Origin: Caldifarciminota bacterium
Lineage (GTDB): Bacteria > Hydrothermota > Hydrothermia > LBFQ01 > DSFT01
Assembly (NCBI GenBank): GCA_025060695.1
Contig: JANXBH010000005.1
Location: forward strand, 1-64,000
DNA: 64,000 nucleotides
Direction: 5' to 3'
Shown here: in pieces, positions 53,311-61,668 of the stretch
Position numbering within the stretch: the stretch's first letter is position 1
How the letters are laid out: each line of letters starts with the position of its first letter
The notes under the pieces: model-generated
Told to the model about the DNA's origin: nothing
The model's input: the letters and a program-made list of their open reading frames with translations, nothing else
Databases searched by the model: none
Made by a program: the position numbers and the translations under genes

Positions 53311-53815
53311 TTTTATCCATCCAATCTTTCATAATAATTGCTCTTTTTTCAGGAGATATATAGTCTATAATTAAGATACCATTTAAATGGTCTATTTCAT
53401 GTTGTATAGCTCTTGCTAATAGTCCTTTTGCCTGTATTTCAAAGTCTTCAAATGTTCTTGTTTTTAAATTTAGTTTTTTTGCCCTTACAATAATAAAACT
53501 TGCCCTCTGTATTTTTACGTATAGTTCAGGAAATGACAAGCAACCTTCTTCGTCAATTTCTATACCCTCTTTGTAAACTATTGTAGGATTTGCCAATACT
53601 AAAAATCCCTTTCCTTCTTTTACTGCATCTAAATCTATTGCACATAGTCTATAAATTTTGCCTATTTGATTTGCTGATATTCCTAAACCGTCGTAGTATC
53701 TCATAGTATCTATTAAATCAAGGGCTAATTGTAGTATTTCGGAGTTTAGTTGCTCTACTTCTTGCGTCTTTGTTCTTAAAAATTTATTTGGATAAATTAG
53801 AATTTCCTTAACCAC
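53261..53815 (-). CDS. def: Peptide deformylase
   Basis: Removes formyl groups from nascent proteins; 184 residues. All three motifs are visible: GLGISANQIG at 43-52, EEGCLSFP at 89-96 (Cys92 metal ligand) and QHEIDHLNG at 138-146 (His139, Glu140, His143). It shares its end base with yajC, so the two are co-transcribed. Confidence 0.95.
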   Translation of the reverse strand: MVKEILIYPNKFLRTKTQEVEQLNSEILQLALDLIDTMRYYDGLGISANQIGKIYRLCAIDLDAVKEGKGFLVLANPTIVYKEGIEIDEEGCLSFPELYVKIQRASFIIVRAKKLNLKTRTFEDFEIQAKGLLARAIQHEIDHLNGILIIDYISPEKRAIIMKDWMDKIKTKQITYEQASVKEK

Positions 53816-54081
53816 TACTTTACTACCTCATTTATTGCCCATTTTTTAATTTTTAAAACTGTCTTTTCACTTTCAATTAGCACGTAGTCATCACCTATAG
53901 TTTGAATCTCTCCTATTATTCCTGATATCGTAATCACTTTATCCCCTTTCTTCAAGTTCTTTATCATTTGTTCTTTCCTTTTCTTTTCCCTTTGTTGTGG
54001 TAATATAAGAATTAAGTATAGCACAACAAAAAGAAGTAAGTAAAATATTAAAAGCGAAATCCAATTACCTTGTTCTTGCAT
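53815..54081 (-). CDS. yajC: YajC-like Sec translocase accessory protein
   Basis: An 88-residue protein with one membrane helix (about 8-25), the YajC signature LPQQREKKRKEQMIKNLKKGDKVITISGIIGEI, and a small C-terminal domain. It associates with SecDF in other bacteria; secDF is not in the window. ATG 54081 lies 9 bases after its -10 box. Confidence 0.9.
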   Translation of the reverse strand: MQEQGNWISLLIFYLLLFVVLYLILILPQQREKKRKEQMIKNLKKGDKVITISGIIGEIQTIGDDYVLIESEKTVLKIKKWAINEVVK

Positions 54082-54090
54082 ATTTAGAAA

Positions 54091-54116
54091 ATTTTAAAGG
54101 TTATTAGCTTTAAAAT
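54091..54116. promoter_or_regulatory. Divergent -10 boxes (yajC / Trm112-like)
   Basis: Minus TAAAAT (54091-54096) is 9 bases from ATG 54081, and plus TAAAAT (54111-54116) is 9 bases from ATG 54126. Confidence 0.6.
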
Positions 54117-54125
54117 TGTTAAACT

Positions 54126-54299
54126 ATGGAAGAAAAAATTCTTAATGAGCTTTTAGAAATCTTGGCATGTCCAATATGCAAGGGTGATATAGAGTATAAA
54201 CAGGATGAAAACAAACTTATATGTAATAAGTGTAGATTAAAATTTCCCATAAAGGAAGGTATTCCCATACTATTGGAGGAAGAAGCGGAAAAGTTTTAG
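54126..54299 (+). CDS. Trm112/UPF0434-like zinc-ribbon protein
   Basis: A 57-residue gene below routine ORF length. The protein has [38 protein letters not shown], the pattern of Trm112-family proteins (YcaR/UPF0434): two CxxC pairs (Cys15, 18, 33, 36) and the PI-x2-GIP-x-LL closing segment. Eukaryotic and archaeal Trm112 activate methyltransferases; bacterial partners are less clear. It ends 6 bases before the C25 protease gene. Confidence 0.8.
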   Translation: MEEKILNELLEILACPICKGDIEYKQDENKLICNKCRLKFPIKEGIPILLEEEAEKF

Positions 54300-54305
54300 A
54301 AGTCT

Positions 54306-57300
54306 ATGTTATATATTCTCACTTTTTTTGAAGTTTTAAAGAATAATCCAGATGAATTTGAATTTTTGTTTGAAATACCAGAAGTTTATAATCCTACAAT
54401 TTACTCTTATAAAATTGCTATTCCTCCAGATGGTTACTACGAAATTTCCTACGAAGTTTTAAATTATTCAAAGTTAAACTATAGTGATATTTTAAATTTA
54501 TCGAGCGATAAAGTTTTTGAAGTTAATAGAAAAAATGCGATAGATTTGGAATACATTGAACTAAAAATTAATCCATACTATAAAGTAAATGATGAACTAT
54601 ATATTAGAAACAAAATTAAATTCAGAGTAAAGTTCTACTTATCTGAAAGTAAAAAAGTAGGTGATTATTTACCACACCATAGAGAATTTATAAATTTTCC
54701 ATTTCCTAAAAGTTGGATAAAAAAGAAAGTACTTTCAACTCCTCCAGACTTCTTTTCTATGGCTCAATTTTGGATTAAGATAAAAATAAAAGAAAGAGGT
54801 GTTTATAAAATATCCGCTGCCGATTTAATAAATTTAGGCATTTTGCAAGAATACTTAACAATAAACAGAATTTCCTTATTCGCAAAAATTGACACTTTCA
54901 ATAGTTCGTTAATTTATGCGGATAGTTTAATAAAACAAGTTTCAATTCATGTATATGATGAAAATGGTGATGGTATTTTAAATCAAAATGATTATATTTT
55001 ATTTTTTGGAGAAGGTTCTGAGGGTTTCAGAAACTACAATAATTCAATAGTTTTCTATAGAAATCCATATGATGTTTATAGTTATTACATACTTGGAATA
55101 AACTCAAATATTCCTCCAAAGTTTATGACAATAACCAATTTTAATTATGGTCAAACTATTTACTCAACTGGTATGTATAGGCATGATAGTGATTTGATTA
55201 ATACAGGCAAAAAAGGAAGAATTTGGCTTGGTGAGGAAATAAAGTATAGTAATAGCTTTAATTTCAATTTAGAAGGTATTGTTTCAAATACTGGAAGTTT
55301 GACTTTGTCAATAGTAGGTGCTGAGCCATTAGCTCCCAATGAATGCGGAAACGGAAAATTGCAGATTGTACTAAATAACCAGGAATTAGACAATAACTTT
55401 ATAGTTTTTGATGTTCAAAGAACTACAAAAAGCTATAATATTTCAAATTTACAATATTCTAATAATATTTCTATAAACGTATTATCTTCAAATTGTTCAA
55501 ATCCAAGATTTTATTTAGACTATTTTGAAGTTAGATATACAAGAAATATACCTGAGGAGGGTAGTGTATATTTCCAAACTACCGCATCTGCAAGAATTAC
55601 AAATAATGCTCTTATGGTTTTAGATATTACAAATTTATACGAACCTGTAATTTTAAATAATTTTTCAGATAATGTAGTGCCTAATAAAATATACTTCATA
55701 TCAAAAACTTATTTAAAACCGCTAAGTATTGAAATTATAAATATAACTGAAAACTTGTATAGTCTAAGTAATGTTGAGTATATTATAATAGGACCAAATG
55801 ATTGGTTTAATTCTATAAATAATTACATTGAATTCAGAAAAAGATATTTTCCAACTATATGTGGCGTAAATTTTTGTATAGATTCTACGGGTTTTCATAA
55901 TGTAAAGTATATTTCAATTGAAAATGTATTTGAGCAATTTGGTTTTGGTATGAAAGACCCTGTTGCTATAAGAAATTTTCTATATACATTATATAGGAAT
56001 TCTCAAAATTTACTATATGGCTTATTATTAGGCGATGCAACTTATGATTATAGAAATATTCTTCAAAAAGGTGGAAATATTCTTCCCGTTTACTACGATT
56101 TTAATGAAAGTTTTGATATAAATCTTTCATTTGCCGGTTCATTTGATGACTTTTATTTTGATTTTAGTGGAGATAGGTATGCGGATATAAACTATGCAAG
56201 GTTTCCTGCAAGAGATAAATCAGAAGTTTTTAACTATTTTAAAAAAGTAATAGACTACGAATTAAATAGATTTTTTTCTGACTGGAAAAATAGATTATTG
56301 CTCGTAGCGGATGATTTTTCTAATCCATACCCATGTGAAAGTTCATGGCATTTGCTTCCTTCTGACAATATTCAAAAATTCTATATACCTAAAAATGTCA
56401 TAGTTCATCATTTATATATGCACGAATATCCATTAGAAGGTGGAAGAAAACCTACCGCTAATAGAGATTTTATTGATAGATTCAATAATGGCTATCTATT
56501 AATTAATATATTCTCTCATGGAAATCCCTCTCAAATAGCAAGTGAAATGCTACTTTCACTAATGGACGTTCAAAAGTTAAATGCATATAATAAGCCTCCA
56601 TTTGTATTGATTTTAAGTTGCAAAACTAATGTCTTTGATAGATTGGATGGAGATTTAGCAGGACCTAAAGGACTTGGAGAATATTTAGTTACTTACACTG
56701 GTGGAGCTATTGGTGTTCTCTCTTCGACAGCCCTTTCATTTGTAGGAGCTAATGTAGCTTATGCACAGCAAATATTTTCTGCATTAAAAACTAATAGACC
56801 TTATCCTATGGGATATATATCTAAACTTGGGAAAAATAACTGGTATTATGTTCTCTTTGGTGATCCATCGGTTATGATAGGTTATCCAGACACTAATAGT
56901 AATTTATCTTTTCCTGATAGTGCCTTCGTAGGTGCTTTATACAAAGGTTCATTTTTGGAAACGAAAAACTATAGTGTTAGCATTAGCTTAATCCCATCTA
57001 CAAGGGTGGTGGTAGATGCAACATGTTCTCCACCTCAAAGTTATAATATATTAGAACCTCATAGAATTTTATATAGAGCCTATATTAATACTGATTCCTT
57101 GAAAGTATTTATCCCAAAGGATTTAAATCCAAATAGAAAATTACAACTAAGGGGCGTTTATGCTTATTCTAACAAGTTTAAGGATTCTATAAGTTTAGGT
57201 TTTAAAGCTGAACTAATTGAACAAGATAATGAAGGTCCAAAGTTAAAATTATTGTATTATTTAAAGGAAGTTTTTGATAGTTCTAAATTTACACCAAAAG

Positions 57301-57845
57301 TAAGATTAACTCTATGGGCAAGTGATGAACATGGTATATATTTAAGTCCAGGTTATAGAGATGTAGAAATTTATATAGATGACGTGGAGGTTATAAAACT
57401 TACCGATAAATTTATCTATGAACCTAATAGTTTTACAACTGGTAGTGCGGATTTTGAATTGGACTTTTCAAATAATCAAGGTTGGCATAAATTAACACTT
57501 AGAGCATTTGATAACTACAATAACTTTTCTACTAAAGACTACTATCTAAACTTTTCAGACGAAAATATTTCAGTATACGATTTACTTGTATATCCAAATC
57601 CTTATAAAAAAGGTCCTTTTTATATTACATTTAATTCAAATAGTCAAGCTAACGCCCAATTTAAAATTTACACTTTAAATAGTAATTTAATATATGCAAG
57701 TTCAAGATATACCATAAATCCAGGTTTTAATGTTTTAAAATTAGAGAATCTGGATATAGGAAGTGGTTTATATATTTTGGTCTTAGAATTAAAGAAGGAA
57801 AACCGAAGTTTAAAAGTAAGGAAAAAATTTGCTGTTGTTAAGTAA
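54306..57845 (+). CDS. Gingipain-type (C25) peptidase, PorU-like, with T9SS sorting domain
   Basis: A 1179-residue protein. N-terminal beta-rich prodomain (1-350, including WIKIKIKERGVYKISAADL near 152-170, common in PorU/gingipain proteins); peptidase C25 domain about 490-870 with catalytic His738 in FSHGNPS and Cys772 in LSCKTNVFD; and a C-terminal sorting domain in the last 85 residues (VYPNPYKKGPFYITF, FKIYTLNSNLI, GSGLYILVLEL). It could be the T9SS sortase PorU or a secreted protease cargo; the pro-region and size lean to PorU-like. The leader MLYILTFF is very short. Confidence 0.75.
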   Translation: MLYILTFFEVLKNNPDEFEFLFEIPEVYNPTIYSYKIAIPPDGYYEISYEVLNYSKLNYSDILNLSSDKVFEVNRKNAIDLEYIELKINPYYKVNDELYIRNKIKFRVKFYLSESKKVGDYLPHHREFINFPFPKSWIKKKVLSTPPDFFSMAQFWIKIKIKERGVYKISAADLINLGILQEYLTINRISLFAKIDTFNSSLIYADSLIKQVSIHVYDENGDGILNQNDYILFFGEGSEGFRNYNNSIVFYRNPYDVYSYYILGINSNIPPKFMTITNFNYGQTIYSTGMYRHDSDLINTGKKGRIWLGEEIKYSNSFNFNLEGIVSNTGSLTLSIVGAEPLAPNECGNGKLQIVLNNQELDNNFIVFDVQRTTKSYNISNLQYSNNISINVLSSNCSNPRFYLDYFEVRYTRNIPEEGSVYFQTTASARITNNALMVLDITNLYEPVILNNFSDNVVPNKIYFISKTYLKPLSIEIINITENLYSLSNVEYIIIGPNDWFNSINNYIEFRKRYFPTICGVNFCIDSTGFHNVKYISIENVFEQFGFGMKDPVAIRNFLYTLYRNSQNLLYGLLLGDATYDYRNILQKGGNILPVYYDFNESFDINLSFAGSFDDFYFDFSGDRYADINYARFPARDKSEVFNYFKKVIDYELNRFFSDWKNRLLLVADDFSNPYPCESSWHLLPSDNIQKFYIPKNVIVHHLYMHEYPLEGGRKPTANRDFIDRFNNGYLLINIFSHGNPSQIASEMLLSLMDVQKLNAYNKPPFVLILSCKTNVFDRLDGDLAGPKGLGEYLVTYTGGAIGVLSSTALSFVGANVAYAQQIFSALKTNRPYPMGYISKLGKNNWYYVLFGDPSVMIGYPDTNSNLSFPDSAFVGALYKGSFLETKNYSVSISLIPSTRVVVDATCSPPQSYNILEPHRILYRAYINTDSLKVFIPKDLNPNRKLQLRGVYAYSNKFKDSISLGFKAELIEQDNEGPKLKLLYYLKEVFDSSKFTPKVRLTLWASDEHGIYLSPGYRDVEIYIDDVEVIKLTDKFIYEPNSFTTGSADFELDFSNNQGWHKLTLRAFDNYNNFSTKDYYLNFSDENISVYDLLVYPNPYKKGPFYITFNSNSQANAQFKIYTLNSNLIYASSRYTINPGFNVLKLENLDIGSGLYILVLELKKENRSLKVRKKFAVVK

Positions 57846-59010
57846 AATTCAAGTAGCGTCTAAACAAGTACAAGTATAAAACCGTACTTAATAAACTAAA
57901 ACTACTTATACTAAACCACATTAGTACGTGGCTATTTTTATAAATATCTACTATCATACCTCCTATTATAGGACCTAAAGACCATCCTAAGCCTTGAATA
58001 AATCCGAAAAATCCCATATAGCTTCCAAGTTTCTCTTTATCTGATAGAATACTTGCCATGGTTTGACCTGAAGGAACTGCAAACATTTCCGCTATGGTTA
58101 TTATAACTATAGATACTATAAGTCCATAAAAATCTTTCATAAATCCAATTGAGAAGTATCCTATAAAGTAGAAGAATGTTCCCAAAATAAGGGCTTTCTT
58201 TTGATTAATTCTATCAATATAATTTGAGATAGGGATTTGCAAAAATACCACGAGTATTCCATTTATTGCATACAAAATACCAAGTTCATTATTATCTATT
58301 GAAACGAAATTAGTTGCATAAACTGATAGTGTTGATATCAACTGACTCATAGTTATAAAAAAACCAAGAGAAAAAGTTGAAAATAGTATAAAAATTTTAT
58401 TGCTCAATATTTCATTTATAGGAAATTCAAAATTTCTTGAATTTCTATTAGATTTGACATTGGGTATTGTTAGCATTAGCATAATTGCGGAGAGTATAGT
58501 TGCAAGAAAGGAAATAAAAAATAACAATGAATAGGACTTTGTCGAAATTATTCCCCCAATTGCAGGTCCAAGCGCCCATCCTAAATTAACTCCAACCCTA
58601 CTTATACTATAGGCAAAATTTCTTTCCTCTTCTTTACTTAATTGTGCTACAAGTATATCAAGATTTGACATGTTAATATTAAAAAACAAGGCATTTAAAA
58701 TGAGTATAGGGACAAATAATCTATAATCTAAATTGAATGCTATTGTTAGACTAATAAAAAGGAATATAAACGACCTTACAAAGAATGATACAATGAGAAC
58801 ATGTTTTGAACCAAATTGGTCTGATAATATCCCACCTAAGATTCTTCCAAATATACCAATTAGTCCTGAAATACCAAGTATTGAACCTATTAGACTCATA
58901 GATATGTTCTTGACTTCGTATAAATATATTGATAAAAATGGGAAAGCTACTGAAAATCCAAATGCCATGATTAAGCGAGCAAAAGCCAAACTTAAAATAT
59001 CTCTATTCAA
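57838..59010 (-). CDS. Major facilitator superfamily transporter
   Basis: A 390-residue, 12-span MFS protein. The loop between spans 2 and 3 carries the MFS motif GRILGGILSDQFGSKHVLIV near 55-74; a second similar loop near 265 reads NYIDRINQKKALILG. The family of multidrug or sugar-type exporters fits, but the substrate is unknown. The start is TTG 59010; the only strong -10 box candidates are TATAAT with a 1-base gap, too close, and TAAAAT 21 bases upstream. It overlaps the C25 gene by 8 bases. Confidence 0.82.
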   Translation of the reverse strand: MNRDILSLAFARLIMAFGFSVAFPFLSIYLYEVKNISMSLIGSILGISGLIGIFGRILGGILSDQFGSKHVLIVSFFVRSFIFLFISLTIAFNLDYRLFVPILILNALFFNINMSNLDILVAQLSKEEERNFAYSISRVGVNLGWALGPAIGGIISTKSYSLLFFISFLATILSAIMLMLTIPNVKSNRNSRNFEFPINEILSNKIFILFSTFSLGFFITMSQLISTLSVYATNFVSIDNNELGILYAINGILVVFLQIPISNYIDRINQKKALILGTFFYFIGYFSIGFMKDFYGLIVSIVIITIAEMFAVPSGQTMASILSDKEKLGSYMGFFGFIQGLGWSLGPIIGGMIVDIYKNSHVLMWFSISSFSLLSTVLYLYLFRRYLNFT

Positions 59011-59011
59011 G

Positions 59012-59037
59012 ATTATACAATAAGCTTTAAAATTTTA
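59012..59037. promoter_or_regulatory. Divergent promoter region (MFS / TPR)
   Basis: Plus TAAAAT at 59028-59033 lies 9 bases before ATG 59043. On the minus strand, overlapping TAAAAT at 59037-59032 lies 21 bases before TTG 59010, and TATAAT at 59017-59012 ends one base before it. The plus and minus TAAAAT boxes overlap within AAAATTTTA. Confidence 0.45.
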
Positions 59038-59042
59038 AGGTT

Positions 59043-60167
59043 ATGTTAATATTAATAATTAGTCAAATAACGAGGCAGGATACTGCTAAAATGTGGTTTT
59101 CAGTAGCAAAAGACTATTTTCAAAAGAACCAATTTCAAAGTGCAATTGAAAATTACAAGAGGGCACTTTCATACGATGATAAGTTCTTACCAGCATATTT
59201 AGAACTTGCTTTATCATATGTTGCTATTAAACAAGCTGACTCCGCACTAATGGTATATGAAAAAATTACTAAGCTATTTCCTGAGAGACCTGAAGGTTAT
59301 CAAGGTTTAGGCTATATTTATGGATATATAAAAAACGACTATCAAAAGTCTATAGAAAATTATAAAAAAGCTCTTGAAATAGATCATAATAACGAAACTA
59401 TAATAAAACTGCTACTTGGTGTATGTGAAAAAGCAAAGGATTACACAACTGCGGAAAGCTTGTACGTAAATTTATTAAAAAAATATCCAAATGATAAAAA
59501 ACTACTTAAATCTTACGTACAAATTCTTGTTAGACTTGAAAGATATAAAGATGTTTCTGACAAGATAGAAGAATTATATAGTATTGATAGTAGTGATAAA
59601 GAAATTATCGTTTTAGGTTATAGTGTAAATCAAAGACTTCAAAATGAAAATGTTAAGTTGTATAAACCAAGATATTTAAAATATCTTGAAAGACTATATA
59701 GTTTAGAGCCTAACAATGTTGATTATTTAGATGCTATTGTGAATGAAGCTATAAGTGATAAAAATTATAAAAAAGCGGTAAACTACCTTGAAAACTATCT
59801 GAAAGCAAATGAAAATTCTTCAGTATATTTGAAACTGGGAACAATATATTTTGAATATCTAAAAAATTATTCAAAGGCTGAAGAACTATTTAATAGGGCT
59901 ATTTCTTTAGCTCAGCGTGAAGGTCAATCCTTAGTTATAGCTTTTGCTAATGCAAGTCTTGGAGATATTTACTTGGATAGAGCTCAAAGCTTATTTAACA
60001 ACGAAAAATATAGTGATGCAATAAAACTATATGATGTCGCAATAAACTACTATACAAAATCACTAAATACTGCAACTGGAACTCTAAAGAACTACGTATC
60101 AGAACAACTTGAAAGAGCAAGGAAGTATAGACAAACTTCTTGGAGAAGGGCGAATAATATAGAGTAA
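59043..60167 (+). CDS. TPR-repeat protein, probably exported
   Basis: A 374-residue protein of TPR repeats: AIENYKRALSYDDKFLPAYLELALSY, SALMVYEKITKLFPERPEGYQGLGYIY, SIENYKKALEIDHNNETIIKLL, and further degenerate repeats to about 350. The N-terminus MLILIIS is followed by Gln8, as in other envelope proteins here. It begins a plus-strand set with the HNH and BamA-like genes. A scaffold or assembly role is inferred. Confidence 0.75.
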   Translation: MLILIISQITRQDTAKMWFSVAKDYFQKNQFQSAIENYKRALSYDDKFLPAYLELALSYVAIKQADSALMVYEKITKLFPERPEGYQGLGYIYGYIKNDYQKSIENYKKALEIDHNNETIIKLLLGVCEKAKDYTTAESLYVNLLKKYPNDKKLLKSYVQILVRLERYKDVSDKIEELYSIDSSDKEIIVLGYSVNQRLQNENVKLYKPRYLKYLERLYSLEPNNVDYLDAIVNEAISDKNYKKAVNYLENYLKANENSSVYLKLGTIYFEYLKNYSKAEELFNRAISLAQREGQSLVIAFANASLGDIYLDRAQSLFNNEKYSDAIKLYDVAINYYTKSLNTATGTLKNYVSEQLERARKYRQTSWRRANNIE

Positions 60168-60169
60168 GC

Positions 60170-60667
60170 TTGAGTCGGGTTTTAGTATTAAATCAAACTT
60201 TTGAACCGTTAAATATTATAAGTATAAAAAGAGCAATAAAGTTAATATTTACATTAAAAGCGGATATAATTTATGCTAATAGCAAGCTAATAAGAGCGCA
60301 AAGTATAGCTATACCTGAGCCAAGTGTTATAAGACTTAAATACTATATTAAGGTAAAGTACAAAGAACCTTCTCTGTCAAAAAAAAATATAATTTTAAGA
60401 GATAGAAGGACATGTCAATATTGTGGAACTCAAAAGGGACCATTTACAGTTGATCATATTACTCCAAAGTCAAGAGGTGGTAAGGACACTTGGGAAAATT
60501 TAGTTTGTGCTTGCATGAAGTGCAATTTAAAAAAGGGAGATATGTTACCAGAGGAAGTAGGTATGAAATTAATTTCTAAGCCAAGGAAACCCACATATTT
60601 TGAACTAAATATTTTAAGAGATAGCATTCCAGATGAAAGATGGAAGGAATTTTTATACTTAAAATAG
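60170..60667 (+). CDS. HNH endonuclease family protein
   Basis: A 165-residue protein of the stand-alone HNH family widespread in chromosomes (start VLVLNQTFEPLNIISIKRAIKLIF). Zinc and catalytic residues: Cys82, Cys85, VDHITPKSRGG with His96, Asn110 in WENLVCACMKCN, Cys115/118. It is not linked to a recognisable intron, intein, or restriction system, so a housekeeping DNA role is more likely than selfishness. The start is TTG; it overlaps the next gene by 28 bases. Confidence 0.85.
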   Translation: MSRVLVLNQTFEPLNIISIKRAIKLIFTLKADIIYANSKLIRAQSIAIPEPSVIRLKYYIKVKYKEPSLSKKNIILRDRRTCQYCGTQKGPFTVDHITPKSRGGKDTWENLVCACMKCNLKKGDMLPEEVGMKLISKPRKPTYFELNILRDSIPDERWKEFLYLK

Positions 60668-61668
60668 TTGGTGATACGAACTTAATAAGAGTTTCTAAAG
60701 ACCCAAACTTTGAAATAAATAGCCTTGTAAAGGAATTTTTAAATAAAGGTTATCCATTTACTACGTTTAATTTAATAAAAATAGGCAAAATTCAAGATAC
60801 CATAGTAATTGAATACAGTTTTACTAAAGGTGCGATTTATATAGTAAAATCAATTAAATTTTCAGATTATTACTCAAAGAAATTTGTCTATCAAAGATTT
60901 TTAAATAACTTCAAAAATTCCATTTTAGACTTTCAGAATATTAGCAAAACTATAAATAGTCTTGATAATTTTTATAAATTAGAAACTCAACTAACTATAG
61001 AAAAGGAGTATTTAGTTCTTAAGAATAAAAAAATACCTTTTGAAGGTTATGGAGGGCTTACGATTTCAGATACTCAGATAAATGGGAACGTTAGTCTAAG
61101 ATTTGATTTTTTAAAATTCATCTATAGTAAAAATTTCAAGAACATTGGTCTTGAATTTCCATTTCCTATAAAATTTCCAAATAATTTCGGTTTTTCCTAT
61201 TATAGTATTTTAGAAGATAAAAACTTTGAAGTATATGCAAATATTTCTGGATACATTATGGGTTATAGACTTTATAACGATAAATTGGGTATTTTTGGAG
61301 CTTATAGTAAGCATAGTATTTATTTAAGATTAGATGCGTTGAATTTTTTTTATAAATTATTTTTCAACTATGAAAACAAATTTTTAAACTTGCAGTTTTC
61401 TATAAACCAAATTGATAAAAATGTAATAGGTGGTTCTCATAGTATTTTGGGTTATCTTGACAATTCCATTATTTGTAATAACTACTTGTTCTTAACTTTT
61501 AGAACGAACTTAAATTTTTTCTTACCAGTTTTTCAAATATATTGGATTGACAAAAGTAAAATGCTGTATTCCTATGGATTGGGTATAGGTAATGAAAGTT
61601 TTGGTATATATTTTATTATAAATGGTAGGGAAAACAAGCCCTACCTTCACTTTCTAATTAAAAGTTAA
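60640..61668 (+). CDS. Compact BamA/Omp85-like protein
   Basis: A 342-residue protein. Residues 25-125 resemble one to two POTRA domains (LVKEFLNKGYPFTTFNLIKI, IVIEYSFTKGAIYIVKSIKF, VYQRFLNNFKN); residues about 130-342 are Gly/aromatic strand repeats as in a small outer-membrane barrel (GYGGLTISDTQINGNVSLRF and GGSHSILGYLD, the last like the GG-x3-RGY loop of Omp85). Typical BamA is about 800 residues, TamA 580, so this is very small. No signal peptide is seen from the ATG. Confidence 0.45.
   Translation: MEGIFILKIVGDTNLIRVSKDPNFEINSLVKEFLNKGYPFTTFNLIKIGKIQDTIVIEYSFTKGAIYIVKSIKFSDYYSKKFVYQRFLNNFKNSILDFQNISKTINSLDNFYKLETQLTIEKEYLVLKNKKIPFEGYGGLTISDTQINGNVSLRFDFLKFIYSKNFKNIGLEFPFPIKFPNNFGFSYYSILEDKNFEVYANISGYIMGYRLYNDKLGIFGAYSKHSIYLRLDALNFFYKLFFNYENKFLNLQFSINQIDKNVIGGSHSILGYLDNSIICNNYLFLTFRTNLNFFLPVFQIYWIDKSKMLYSYGLGIGNESFGIYFIINGRENKPYLHFLIKS

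Noticed and set aside
60170-60667. HNH gene as a homing endonuclease or defence nuclease
   Set aside because: No intron, intein, methyltransferase or defence partner nearby; the family is common as a lone gene in ordinary chromosomes.
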